From: Candidatus Petromonas tenebris
Lineage (GTDB): Bacteria > Bacillota > Clostridia > Peptostreptococcales > Caminicellaceae
Assembly: GCA_014236755.1 (NCBI GenBank)
Contig: JACCKY010000014.1
Coordinates: 1 to 64,000 of the forward strand
DNA: 64,000 nucleotides
Direction: 5' to 3'
The notes under the pieces are model-generated. The model searched no databases, had not been told where the DNA came from, and saw only the letters and a program-made list of their open reading frames with translations. Made by a program: the position numbers and the translations under genes. Shown one piece after another: positions 17,538 through 26,097 of the stretch; within the stretch, counting starts at the first letter, position 1, and the number at the start of each line of letters is the position of its first letter.

Positions 17538-18528
17538 TATACTCCCCCCTTATAGCAATTTGTATTTGTTTTTCGATGGGATATTGTATCCAATCATTCC
17601 AATACTCCATATTTTTACGATGCAATCTAAATGAGAAGTTTGAAAGAAGTGTTTTTGTATCATCATCTAGTTTTCTAAACTCATCCAAAAGCTTATATTC
17701 TTCTTTAGTTAATGATTTTAATATTTCTCCAGTATCAGTTGAGGCAATTTTACATAAATATTTAGCTTCCCAAGCTATAGCATAGGGCTTAGGATGCGGA
17801 GTTTGCTGAAAACTTTCTCCTGTGAAATATAGAAATAAACTGTTATCCTCGATCCAGTTGAGGCAGGATAAATACTTTTCTTCTTTATCTGTTTTATCGT
17901 CCATATCTATGCATGGTATAAAGCCAAGGAGTTTACATGCCAACTCAAAATCTTTTGGATGTGAAGATTGTAAGCGGTTTGCAATCAGAACAAGACTCTC
18001 GGGATCACGACATTCAAAAAAAGCCCAAACTAAGTCATGTATAAAGAAACCCCTTCTATGTCGATTAAAAATCATATCCACCATAGTAGGTAAGAAAGTT
18101 TTATCTTTATATATTTTAGTAATAAGTGTTGCAGCAATGTCTAGCAGCTTGTCGTATTTATTATTTATTCCATCATCGGCAAAACCTGTATCTAAGATCC
18201 ATTTCAAAACAGAATGAATCGTTTGTATATAATCGGACGGCAAAGATTCAGAAGCTTTATTATTTGCACTATTAGTTAATATTTCATCCGTGATTTCTAA
18301 AGCAATTCTGTTTCGTGAATTTAAACTGCTTAAAAGACTAAACTCCTCAATTGTTGACTTTAATATAAATAATGAAGGAAAATGTAGATTTTCATCATTA
18401 AGTAACTTTATGGCTTTTTTAGTATTGTTTTCTACCAATTCATGAAAAAAATTTTTCAGCTCTTTTACTCCCATGTGAAGTCGGATTTTGTCCAAGGGGT
18501 TTATGATATTTAAACAGTCATTAACCAC
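17530..18528 (-). CDS. Unknown protein coupled to the transglutaminase
   Basis: A 332-residue, mostly alpha-helical soluble protein with no signal peptide or membrane segment. I recognise no domain; the spacing of Leu/Ile-rich helices recalls HEAT-like or ARM-like repeats, but this is an impression only. It overlaps the downstream transglutaminase gene by 8 bases and is separated from the upstream divergent gene by 250 AT-rich bases, so the two form an operon with translational coupling. It may be a substrate, chaperone or targeting partner of the transglutaminase at the spore surface; this is inference from gene order. Confidence 0.75.
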   Translation of the reverse strand: MVNDCLNIINPLDKIRLHMGVKELKNFFHELVENNTKKAIKLLNDENLHFPSLFILKSTIEEFSLLSSLNSRNRIALEITDEILTNSANNKASESLPSDYIQTIHSVLKWILDTGFADDGINNKYDKLLDIAATLITKIYKDKTFLPTMVDMIFNRHRRGFFIHDLVWAFFECRDPESLVLIANRLQSSHPKDFELACKLLGFIPCIDMDDKTDKEEKYLSCLNWIEDNSLFLYFTGESFQQTPHPKPYAIAWEAKYLCKIASTDTGEILKSLTKEEYKLLDEFRKLDDDTKTLLSNFSFRLHRKNMEYWNDWIQYPIEKQIQIAIRGEYID

Positions 18529-18778
18529 ATTATCTCTCCTTTCTTTTTCAAGTACATATTACTTAGATAGAAAATTCATAATCTAGAAAAGACTTTCAGA
18601 TTTATAAGAATAAAAAGATACAATATATCAATATTGTTATTATTTTGATTCAATCTTTATGCTAAAAAAATATAATTTTACTTAAAGGAAAGGTAGAACA
18701 GGTCATGAATTGCTATATAATAAAAAGAGAAAATAGTATAAAAGTTTTTTTGGAGATAATTAGAGAAAGGGAAGAGTT

Positions 18779-19429
18779 ATGAGAAAAATTGTTTGTAAAA
18801 TATGTGGAAATGATGTACAAACTATAAGAGACCAGCAATTTGATATGTGTTACTATTATTGTGAATATTGTGAATTTATTTTTATCGATGAGAGAGAAAT
18901 TCTTTCAAAGGAGGAAGAACTTCAACAGTATGAGCTACATGAAAATTCAATTGAAAACGAAGGCTATGTAAATATGTTTAAAAGATTTATAGAAAAAAGC
19001 ATTATTCCCTACAAAGATAATATAAGGAATGGGTTAGACTTTGGATGCGGTCCGGGGCCGGTGTTGGCTGAATTGCTTAAAAGAGAGGGGTTACAAGTAG
19101 ATATATACGACCCATATTTTGCCCCTGAAAAGGTTTTTGAAAGTAAAAGATACGACTTGATAACTTCTACAGAAGTGTTTGAGCATCTAAAAGAACCAAT
19201 AGAAACTCTAAAACTTTTAAAAGAACATCTCAATGGCAAGGGTATTTTAGCAATTATGACGTTATTTCATCCCAATAACGAAGAAAAGTTCAAAAAATGG
19301 TGGTATAGGAGGGACCCTACCCATATTTCATTTTACACCCCTAGAACCTTTAGGTATTTAGCAAACAAGTTCCATATGGATGTTTTAAAGATTGATCAGA
19401 AGAATATATGTGTTTTACAGAATTGTTAA
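18779..19429 (+). CDS. Class I SAM-dependent methyltransferase with N-terminal zinc-ribbon-like cysteines
   Basis: A 216-residue protein. Residues 6-40 contain C-KICG and CYYYCEYCEF, a probable zinc ribbon. The SAM motif LDFGCGPGPVL is near residues 87-97, STEVFEHLKEP near 132 is the motif IV region, and HISFYTPRTFRYLA near 186 is typical of methyltransferase-23/11 family proteins. The substrate is unknown; relatives act on sugars, quinones or small metabolites. It stands alone. Confidence 0.85.
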   Translation: MRKIVCKICGNDVQTIRDQQFDMCYYYCEYCEFIFIDEREILSKEEELQQYELHENSIENEGYVNMFKRFIEKSIIPYKDNIRNGLDFGCGPGPVLAELLKREGLQVDIYDPYFAPEKVFESKRYDLITSTEVFEHLKEPIETLKLLKEHLNGKGILAIMTLFHPNNEEKFKKWWYRRDPTHISFYTPRTFRYLANKFHMDVLKIDQKNICVLQNC

Positions 19430-19506
19430 CTTGTTGTTTATAAAAATTCACTATATCTTTATTTTTCAAAAAACACTATAAATAACAAAGCCCAAGGCTT
19501 AATTTA

Positions 19507-19616
19507 TTAGGATTTTGAGAATCCTTCTGGTTCATGTGAAGATTTGCCCTCTTTAAAAAATAGCAGTAGCAACAAATGCTTTAAAATCACTCAGAAGGAA
19601 ACCTCAAAATCCCTAA
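19507..19616. repeat. Long imperfect hairpin element
   Basis: The arms TTAGGATTTTGAG..CCTTCTG (from 19507) and CAGAAGG..CTCAAAATCCCTAA (to 19616) are imperfect reverse complements of about 27 bases around a 55-base centre. It is in the gap between the methyltransferase and the DUF2148 gene and resembles a MITE or a structured RNA. The rest of 19430-19834 is AT-rich with no gene. Confidence 0.5.
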
Positions 19617-19834
19617 AGTAATATAAATTTAATCTTAGAATTGTATATCTATATAATAAGATTATTAAATGTATAAGAGATGAAAAAACAAAATGATGAC
19701 TTTCTATTTCCCTGCTATTCTAGCACTTAAAGATGAGAATAATCAATATTAGAAAGATTATTTTCAATATAAAGTTGAAATCCTATTAAAATAAAAATAT
19801 AATTAATTATAAAAAGAAAAGGGGAGGAAAACAA

Positions 19835-20365
19835 ATGCTTATAAATAGTGGCGAACTGGAAAGAAAAGCGATATTGAGTACTGCTGAAAGAATGTGTGTC
19901 GCTGCCCGTACAGCGCCAAAGGGCAAAGGAGTTGACAACATAGTAACAGCAGTATTAACAGATTCTGAAAAAGAAAGCCTGGCAATAGAAATGGATAAAA
20001 TAGCCCAAAATGAAGGAATAGATTTTTTTGCAAGGGATGCTAAAAACTTAAGAGAGGCAGAAGCGGTAGTTTTAATAGGGACAAAAATAAAAACAAGAGG
20101 TATTCCCTACTGTGGATTTTGTGGTTTTGGAAACTGTCAGGGGAAAATTGAACACGGTGGAGTCTGTGCCTTTGACGTAGGTGACCTAGGAATTGCTATT
20201 GGTTCTGCAGTCAGTATATCAGCCGATGATAGAGTTGATAACCGTATCATGTTCAGTATAGGAAAAGCTGCTCTGAATTTAAATCTGCTGGGAGAAGACA
20301 TTGCCATAGCTTATGGCATTCCGCTAGTAGCAAAAGGAAAAAGTATTTTCTTTGATAGAAAATAA
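19835..20365 (+). CDS. DUF2148 ferredoxin-domain protein
   Basis: A 176-residue protein of the DUF2148 family (annotated as containing a ferredoxin-like domain). The cysteine-rich centre CGFCGFGNCQGKIEHGGVC near residues 92-111 could hold an iron-sulfur cluster, and the N-terminal RMCVAARTAPKGKGVDNI block is family-typical. The function is unknown; relatives occur in anaerobic bacteria and archaea. Preceded by GGGGAGGAAA; no obvious operon partner, since the next gene starts 76 bases later. Confidence 0.85.
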   Translation: MLINSGELERKAILSTAERMCVAARTAPKGKGVDNIVTAVLTDSEKESLAIEMDKIAQNEGIDFFARDAKNLREAEAVVLIGTKIKTRGIPYCGFCGFGNCQGKIEHGGVCAFDVGDLGIAIGSAVSISADDRVDNRIMFSIGKAALNLNLLGEDIAIAYGIPLVAKGKSIFFDRK

Positions 20366-20441
20366 TAACATTTTTGATGCATTGTTATTGTTATTGAAGA
20401 GGAAATAGTAGAGGAGTTTCTTGAAAGGATAGGAAAGTAGA

Positions 20442-20867
20442 ATGAAGAAGGAATATCTTGAGTTAATTAAAGAACTTGAGGCATACAATGTATCCGCCGA
20501 TGAAGTAAGGAAGCTGATAAGGAAGAAGGTAGATATGCCAAAAGTTAAACTTAAAACTATATCTTTGCCATATCTTAATTCTATTTCTCCGACGATTGAA
20601 AGTACAGCTTTAAAATTATCAGAAGAGCAAGGAGAACTTTGCAGAGCCATAGGAAAATTTAGAGGTATGAATGGAGAAAGGGAAGGAATTAAACTGTCCG
20701 ATGGAGAGGCATATAATGAGATAACTAAAGAGCTTTTGGATGTGGCTCAAACGGCTATAACTATGATACTGGTTTTAGAAAAACAACATGGAATAAATGT
20801 AGAAAAATATATAAATGAACATATAGAAAAATTGATTGAGAAGGGTTATGTGGAAGTTTTAGAGTAG
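20442..20867 (+). CDS. MazG-like nucleotide pyrophosphohydrolase
   Basis: A 141-residue all-alpha protein. The metal motif EEQGE (ExxE) is near residues 67-71 and KELLD (ExxD) near 97-101, as in MazG-type NTP pyrophosphohydrolases. The first 45 residues are an extra helical segment. It may clear non-canonical nucleotides; the substrate is not predictable. A terminator follows immediately. Confidence 0.8.
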   Translation: MKKEYLELIKELEAYNVSADEVRKLIRKKVDMPKVKLKTISLPYLNSISPTIESTALKLSEEQGELCRAIGKFRGMNGEREGIKLSDGEAYNEITKELLDVAQTAITMILVLEKQHGINVEKYINEHIEKLIEKGYVEVLE

Positions 20868-20872
20868 ATATT

Positions 20873-20905
20873 AAGTAGACTTATGTATGTAAGTCTGCTT
20901 TTTTA
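20873..20905 (+). terminator. Intrinsic terminator after the MazG-like gene
   Basis: AAGTAGACTTA pairs with TAAGTCTGCTT and is followed by TTTTTTATT. Confidence 0.85.
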
Positions 20906-20910
20906 TTGTA

Positions 20911-21093
20911 TAGGAATTCAAACATTTTTTGAAAAAAATTGCAGGTATAAAACAAAGTAAATTCAAGGGATGCAAGAAATTACAAACTTTTACCAGTTAA
21001 ATATTAAAAAGGCTAACTAAGAGCTAATCAGGGCTACCAACTACGAACTACTAACTACGAACCAACAAATGCGTCGAAGACGCCTTTGTTCTT
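20911..21093 (+). repeat. Dispersed modular repeat, copy 1
   Basis: Begins TAGGAATTCAAACATTTTTT and ends with the hairpin ACAAATGCGTC-GAA-GACGCCTTTGT. It is nearly identical to the ends of copy 3 (58739-59015) but lacks about 90 internal bases present there (the segment with GCTAACTGCTGACCGCTC). The end hairpin with its T-rich tail could act as a terminator. Confidence 0.85.
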
Positions 21094-21230
21094 TCATTAT
21101 TGTCCATAGAATTAGTGGTTTTACAAACAACATTATTTTTAAAGGAGCATGAATTTTTGTATGTATGAAGTGATAGACATGGGAATTAAGGTAATACTAT
21201 CTTAAAATGAATATAAAAATAAAAAAAGCG

Positions 21231-21259
21231 TTTACAAATTTCTAAAAATTATATATAAT
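21231..21259 (+). promoter_or_regulatory. Promoter of the iclR-type gene
   Basis: TTTACA (21231-21236) and TATAAT (21254-21259) are 17 bases apart, 65 bases before the regulator start. Confidence 0.65.
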
Positions 21260-21323
21260 AAACACAAGAGTTGGATATATCAGAACTTTGTTTGGTATTA
21301 TCAAACAAAAGGGGAGTAGATAT

Positions 21324-22112
21324 ATGGGTGCTAATATTAAACTGAAACCAAAGTTAATTCAATCGATTGATAGGGCTCTTCAAATATTAGAATCATTTTC
21401 CAATGAAGAGAAGGAGCTAGGCGTTACAGAGATAGCTAATAGACTAGATTTGCATAAGAGTACTGTACATGGAATATTAACTACTTTAGAATATAGAGGA
21501 TATATTAAAAAAAATGTAAAAACAGGAAAGTATCAACTTGGATTGAAACTACTTGAACTAGGAAATTTAGTGCATGACAGTATGGATTTGATTAGTTTGG
21601 CTAAGCCATATTTACAAGAATTAGTTAATAAGCATCAGGAAACTGTTCATTTAGTAGTATATGATAGAGGAGAGGTAATATATATAGATAAAATTGAAGG
21701 CAAAGGTGCAATTAAAATCATGTCGCGAATTGGTAAAAGAAATCCAGTTCATTGTACAGGAGTAGGAAAATGTTTACTCGCCTTTAGAGAAGACCATGAA
21801 ATAGAAATGATATTAAAACAAGATCTTAAAAAATATACGGTTAATACCATTACAGATTCAGAAAAGCTTAAGGAACAAATATTAGAAATTAGGAAAAATG
21901 GATATGCTTTTGATATGGAAGAGATAGAGTTAGGGCTTAGATGTATAGCTGCACCAATTAGAGACCATAGGAGAAAGGTGGTTGCTGCTATCAGTTTATC
22001 AGGACCTTCCATGAGAATGGACCAAGAAAGGATGCAAAATTTAGTAACAGATGTTAAGAAAGCTGCAGATATGATATCAAGAAATTTAGGATATATAGAT
22101 ATGCATTTCTAA
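21324..22112 (+). CDS. IclR-family transcriptional regulator
   Basis: A 262-residue regulator with the IclR winged helix in residues 10-75 (SIDRALQILESF, then LGVTEIANRLDLHKSTVHGIL) and the ligand-binding domain after it, including HCTGVGKCLLAF near 149 and the ELGLRCIAAPI segment near 210. I start it at ATG 21324, preceded by AAAGGGGAG; the longer frame from 21288 lacks a site. IclR proteins often control aromatic or carboxylate catabolism, and the catabolic operon starting at 22664 reads in the same direction, so local control of it is likely. The gene is flanked by inverted copies of the dispersed repeat. Confidence 0.93.
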   Translation: MGANIKLKPKLIQSIDRALQILESFSNEEKELGVTEIANRLDLHKSTVHGILTTLEYRGYIKKNVKTGKYQLGLKLLELGNLVHDSMDLISLAKPYLQELVNKHQETVHLVVYDRGEVIYIDKIEGKGAIKIMSRIGKRNPVHCTGVGKCLLAFREDHEIEMILKQDLKKYTVNTITDSEKLKEQILEIRKNGYAFDMEEIELGLRCIAAPIRDHRRKVVAAISLSGPSMRMDQERMQNLVTDVKKAADMISRNLGYIDMHF

Positions 22113-22148
22113 AATTTAGCTTGTCGAGTTATGAAAGTTATTCCAGTT

Positions 22149-22335
22149 AAGAACAAAGGCGTCTTCGACGCATTTGTTGGTTCGTAGTTAATAGTTCGTA
22201 GTTGGTAGCATATGAAGGTCGTTCTTTAGGGTCTTTCCTGTAGCCCGTCACCTGTCACCTTTTTGCCATGAGCGGTCAGCAGTTAGCTGTTAGCCTTTTT
22301 AATATTTAACTTTTCAAAAAATGTTTGAGTTCCTA
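22149..22335 (-). repeat. Dispersed modular repeat, copy 2 (inverted)
   Basis: On the minus strand it begins TAGGAACTCAAACATTTTTT and ends with the same GCGTC-GAA-GACGC hairpin as copies 1 and 3. It lacks a different internal block (about 60 bases after the left end) than copy 1. The remaining gap to 22663 holds a possible leader with two AGGAGG-like sites (near 22542 and 22651) and no gene I can support. Confidence 0.85.
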
Positions 22336-22663
22336 TGCAATAAAAATATCAATCAAAGTTTAGGAGAATGTATGAATATATAAATGAATTATATAATTTT
22401 AAAGTGCCTTAATTGGCTATTTTTTTCACCAGTGTATCAGAACGGCGTTTGATAATGTAGTAAAGCTCGCTTCAGTGATAATTTGCATGCATAAAGCAAA
22501 AAGCTTATTAGAAATAAATTTTTAATTACACTAATTAAGAAAGGAGGATGGATTTTCATAAAAAACATTATTTCTAGAATAGTATCATCAAGGGAAACGT
22601 TTGTAACGACTCTACTTAGAAATTTGACCCGGTAGCTTAAAAATCAAATGAGGAGGATTAGGA

Positions 22664-23914
22664 ATGAGTGTAGAAAACAAAATAGCTGTAAAAGAGAGTA
22701 GATTTGAAAAAGGCTCTAATATAGTACAAGGATTAAAAGACTTACCGAAATCACTAAATTCTAAAACAATTACAGCTGGCGTTGTTGCAGCAATATTTGG
22801 ATGTACTGGTCCAGCACTATTAGTTATTAAAGCAGCAACAGACGGTGGATTAACACAAGTTCAAGCTATTTCTTGGTTATTCTCTATTTACTTCTTTGGA
22901 GGTTTAATAAGTATTTTTATGGCACTTAAATATAAGATGCCAATTAATGGAGCTTATTCCATTCCAGCAGCTGCTATGATGATTGGAGCACTTCAGAACT
23001 TTACGGTGTATGAAGCTGCAGGTGCTTATTTTGTATCAGGGGTACTTGTATTAATACTTGGTTTTTCGGGTTTAATTGGTAAGTTTATGAAATGGATGCC
23101 TCTACCAATTGTTATGTCGATGATTGCAGGTGCTTTGATAAGATTTGGAACAGGTATAATCACTTCTGCACAGCAAGTACCGTTAATGGGAATAGCAGCT
23201 TTATTTGGCTTTTTAGTTTTACCGAAGATTTCAAAGAAGATACCACCTGTTCTTGGAGCATTATTGCTAGGAATAATTACGGTTAGTTTAACTGGCGGAC
23301 TTACTTGGAATACTGCAGAGTTCAAGTTTATTGCCCCACAACTTATAATGCCTCAATTTAGTTTAGATGCAATAATATCCATAGCAATTCCCTTGACAAT
23401 ATTGGTTATTGGAGCAGAAAATGCTCAGGCGACAGGTGTATTACTATCACAGAATTATAAAGCTCCAGTAAATGCAATGACTATTATAAGTGGAATTGGT
23501 GGCATGTTAGCTTCCCTGTTTGGGGGGCATAACGCAAACATAGCTGGGCCTATGACAGCCATATGTGCATCTGAGGAGGCAGGAGATGATAAAGAAGCGA
23601 GATATGCTGCAACTGTTGTAAATGGAGTAATTTTTAGTGCGTTTGGATTAGTTGCTAGTTTGGCATTAGCATTTGTAAAAGGGTTACCAAAGGCCTTAAT
23701 AGGAATAGTAGCAGGATTAGCAATGATTAATGTGTTATATAGTGCTTTCAATGAAGGTTTTGCAACTAAGAAATTTAAGTTTGGGTCATTTTTTGCACTC
23801 ATTATAGCTATGAGTGGAATAACACTATTTAAGATAAGTGCACCATTCTGGGCATTATTAGGTGGCGTTGTTGTTTCATACTTAACTGAACCAAATGACT
23901 TCAAGAACAGGTAG
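22664..23914 (+). CDS. BenE-family benzoate/carboxylate:H+ symporter-like transporter
   Basis: A 416-residue membrane protein with about 11-12 hydrophobic segments. The order IFGCTGPALLVIKAA near 43, INGAYSIPAAAMMIG near 94, and FGGHNANIAGPMTAICAS near 287-304 matches the BenE benzoate transporter family (a branch of the NCS2/UraA fold). It is expected to import an aromatic or unsaturated carboxylate with protons. It heads an operon with an iron-sulfur protein and a LarA-family enzyme, so its substrate is probably theirs. Preceded by GAGGAGGATT. Confidence 0.88.
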   Translation: MSVENKIAVKESRFEKGSNIVQGLKDLPKSLNSKTITAGVVAAIFGCTGPALLVIKAATDGGLTQVQAISWLFSIYFFGGLISIFMALKYKMPINGAYSIPAAAMMIGALQNFTVYEAAGAYFVSGVLVLILGFSGLIGKFMKWMPLPIVMSMIAGALIRFGTGIITSAQQVPLMGIAALFGFLVLPKISKKIPPVLGALLLGIITVSLTGGLTWNTAEFKFIAPQLIMPQFSLDAIISIAIPLTILVIGAENAQATGVLLSQNYKAPVNAMTIISGIGGMLASLFGGHNANIAGPMTAICASEEAGDDKEARYAATVVNGVIFSAFGLVASLALAFVKGLPKALIGIVAGLAMINVLYSAFNEGFATKKFKFGSFFALIIAMSGITLFKISAPFWALLGGVVVSYLTEPNDFKNR

Positions 23915-23965
23915 TAATTTAAATCAATATATAGTAAAGAATATACAAAAAAGGAGGAAGTATTT

Positions 23966-24595
23966 ATGCGTTTAGCAACTTTAAAAGCTGAAATAATTGA
24001 AGAGAAATGTATTGGATGTAGAACATGTGAAAAAGTATGTCCTACTTTAGCAATTAAAATGGTAGATAGGGTAGCAGTAATAGACTTAGATAAGTGTACA
24101 GGGTGTGGAAACTGTGAACAAAGATGTCCTGTATATGCTATCGAATTAAAAAGAAGAGAAGAGCCAGTAAAGCTTTATGTAGATCCTTCAACGGTAGATC
24201 AAAAAGAAATTGAAAAAATATGTACTAAAGCAAAATTCAATCCAGAACAAATTATTTGTTATTGTACAGAAACCAGAGCAGAAGAAGTTGCAGCAGCAAT
24301 TATTAAAGGGGCTGACACTCCTGAGAAAATCAGCTTAGCTACTGGAATTAGAACAGGTTGTAAAGTTGAGTGTATTCAACCAGTTCTTAGATTATTAGAA
24401 GCTGCAGGAATAAATCCAGAAAGGCCAGAAGGATGGCAGTGGTACGGCAAGACACCTACAATTTGGGATATTCCAGAGGAAGTTAAAGAAAAGTATAACA
24501 ATAGAGGATTCTATTTTGATAAAGATATTGAGTTATTAGATAAAGTTGCAGAGACTAGAAAAAAAGCGGTAGAAGAAGAGAAGGAGGTAATATAG
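23966..24595 (+). CDS. Iron-sulfur protein: 2[4Fe-4S] ferredoxin plus BFD-like [2Fe-2S] domain
   Basis: A 209-residue protein. C15, C18, C21 and C25 and then C44, C47, C50 and C54 form two [4Fe-4S] motifs of the bacterial ferredoxin kind. A second domain has C98 and C100 (CYC) and C132 and C136 (CKVEC), the layout of BFD-like [2Fe-2S] domains but with CxxxC instead of CxxC. The C-terminal 60 residues are charged and helical. It ends two bases before the LarA-family start, so the two are tightly coupled and may form one complex. It would carry electrons between ferredoxin or a dehydrogenase and its partner; direct evidence is absent. Confidence 0.88.
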   Translation: MRLATLKAEIIEEKCIGCRTCEKVCPTLAIKMVDRVAVIDLDKCTGCGNCEQRCPVYAIELKRREEPVKLYVDPSTVDQKEIEKICTKAKFNPEQIICYCTETRAEEVAAAIIKGADTPEKISLATGIRTGCKVECIQPVLRLLEAAGINPERPEGWQWYGKTPTIWDIPEEVKEKYNNRGFYFDKDIELLDKVAETRKKAVEEEKEVI

Positions 24596-24596
24596 T

Positions 24597-26030
24597 ATGA
24601 ATAAGCCAATTCAACCTATTGCACCAAGAGTATCTCAGTATGGAGTTGATCCAAAGTTTGTAACTAAAAGAATGTCTGAATATCCTGAAATGGTATCAGT
24701 GATGTTGAGAGATTTATTTGATGATACACCAGAAGTAATTTTTCCAAGTGACAAGGGGTTAGAAGCAGTTAGAGAAGCAGCACTTAAAGCTTTAGAAAAC
24801 GTTGATATGAGTATGATTAAACCCGGCGACTCAGTTAATGTATGTGCTTCACACCATGGTTTTACTATATTAGGTGGAGAGCCTTATGCTGTATTACTAA
24901 AAACAGTTAGAGATGTAATTGCAGAGAGAACAGGGACAGAAGACATTAGACTAAGAGCTGGGGTAGGTTTAAGGTTTAGAGAAACTGAAGAATATATGAA
25001 AGCCTTTGGATTAGATAAATATTACAATGGAAAAGTAAAAGGGGTAGCTCCTGTAGACGAAGGTATACCAATTGAGACGGAAATAGGAACACTTTATGGG
25101 ATTAAGGCTATATATGATGCAGACTGGATCGTTCATGTACATAATAGTGATGTAAGAGAAGTACATTTTCATAGACAAGTAGATAGAGCAGTTAAGCCTT
25201 TTGGTATGTCATATGCAAGAATAGAAACCAGATCAACATATCATCAAAACTTAGGACCAAGAGCTGCTAACTTTACTGCACGTTCAATTTTTGAGTCGGA
25301 TTTTGTTCAGAGCAAGTTTGCCTTTACAGCATTCTTAGATATGTCTCCTGTAGGGGTAGTAGGGGTAGATGCTGATAATAGTTTATATGATTTGAATGAT
25401 AGATTAACTGTAGCAGGGTGTAAGTACTATGGAAAAATAATGACTCTGCTAGGAGAAATTGATGAATGCATAGTTGGCCTTGATTTCCCATGCCCTGTAC
25501 CATATGTTTTTGCTGCAGGGGTAATATATGCTAACTTTGTTGGCGCTAATATGGACTTATTTGACCTAGACAACTCATTATCACCTTATACTTGGTATAC
25601 AGAGGCATTCTATGGAAAAGATGGTAAACCCCTTGTTGGTAGCATTCCTCCAGTAAATCCTGCAATCAAGATGGTTGTGCATAACTATGCTTGGGGAGGA
25701 TACCCAAGTGCATTCTTTAGTCACCATATACCTACAATAGTTGTTGGTCGCGAACAAGCAGATAAATTCAATATGGACCCACAAAACCTAGATTATATGA
25801 AACATTCAGTTATATCTGACAGCTTAGATTCTGCAATGGAATATGCATATAAAGTAGCTAAAACTGATAAAGTATTAATCTTCGATGGTGCTGCTGGAGG
25901 AATGAACGTAAGTGAATCTCTTGCAAAACTATTGATTGAAAAAGCCCCTGAAGTTAGTAAAAGAGTAGATGAAGAATTATTACCAAAGTGGTTAAAACAA
26001 CGTGGAATTGATCCAGCAGCTGTAAAATAA
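24597..26030 (+). CDS. Divergent LarA-family (nickel-pincer nucleotide) enzyme
   Basis: A 477-residue protein with the LarA/DUF2088 layout: a Rossmann-like KPGDSVNVCAS strand near residue 75, a TEDIRLRAGVGLR segment near 114, and a key block at 178-216. In that block H190, K200 and H216 have spacings of 10 and 16, exactly those of His174, Lys184 (cofactor tether) and His200 (nickel ligand) in Lactiplantibacillus LarA. The second catalytic histidine of LarA (His108, in TGTHR) aligns with R126 here, and the DPTR substrate-binding arginine region reads SHHG. It is about 50 residues longer than typical LarA. With larC, larB and larE downstream the cofactor is available. I infer a nickel-pincer hydride-transfer enzyme acting on a hydroxy acid, but probably not a simple racemase. 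Confidence 0.78.
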   Translation: MNKPIQPIAPRVSQYGVDPKFVTKRMSEYPEMVSVMLRDLFDDTPEVIFPSDKGLEAVREAALKALENVDMSMIKPGDSVNVCASHHGFTILGGEPYAVLLKTVRDVIAERTGTEDIRLRAGVGLRFRETEEYMKAFGLDKYYNGKVKGVAPVDEGIPIETEIGTLYGIKAIYDADWIVHVHNSDVREVHFHRQVDRAVKPFGMSYARIETRSTYHQNLGPRAANFTARSIFESDFVQSKFAFTAFLDMSPVGVVGVDADNSLYDLNDRLTVAGCKYYGKIMTLLGEIDECIVGLDFPCPVPYVFAAGVIYANFVGANMDLFDLDNSLSPYTWYTEAFYGKDGKPLVGSIPPVNPAIKMVVHNYAWGGYPSAFFSHHIPTIVVGREQADKFNMDPQNLDYMKHSVISDSLDSAMEYAYKVAKTDKVLIFDGAAGGMNVSESLAKLLIEKAPEVSKRVDEELLPKWLKQRGIDPAAVK

Positions 26031-26097
26031 ACATTAGAGAATGAGCTTCTAAATAAAATTTACCTCTTGTGTTAATTAATTTTAGTAAAGTAAGCTA

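Noticed and set aside
20911-22335. A composite transposon around the iclR gene
   Set aside because: The flanking repeats contain no transposase frame and no clear target duplication; they are better described as a non-coding dispersed repeat.
22542-22590. A leader peptide upstream of the BenE-like gene (MDFHKKHYF)
   Set aside because: An AGGAGG-like site and a short frame exist, but nothing in the composition suggests attenuation and the frame may be chance.
24597-26030. Annotating the LarA-like protein as lactate racemase
   Set aside because: The second catalytic histidine and the substrate arginine region are changed, so the substrate and reaction should not be transferred from LarA.
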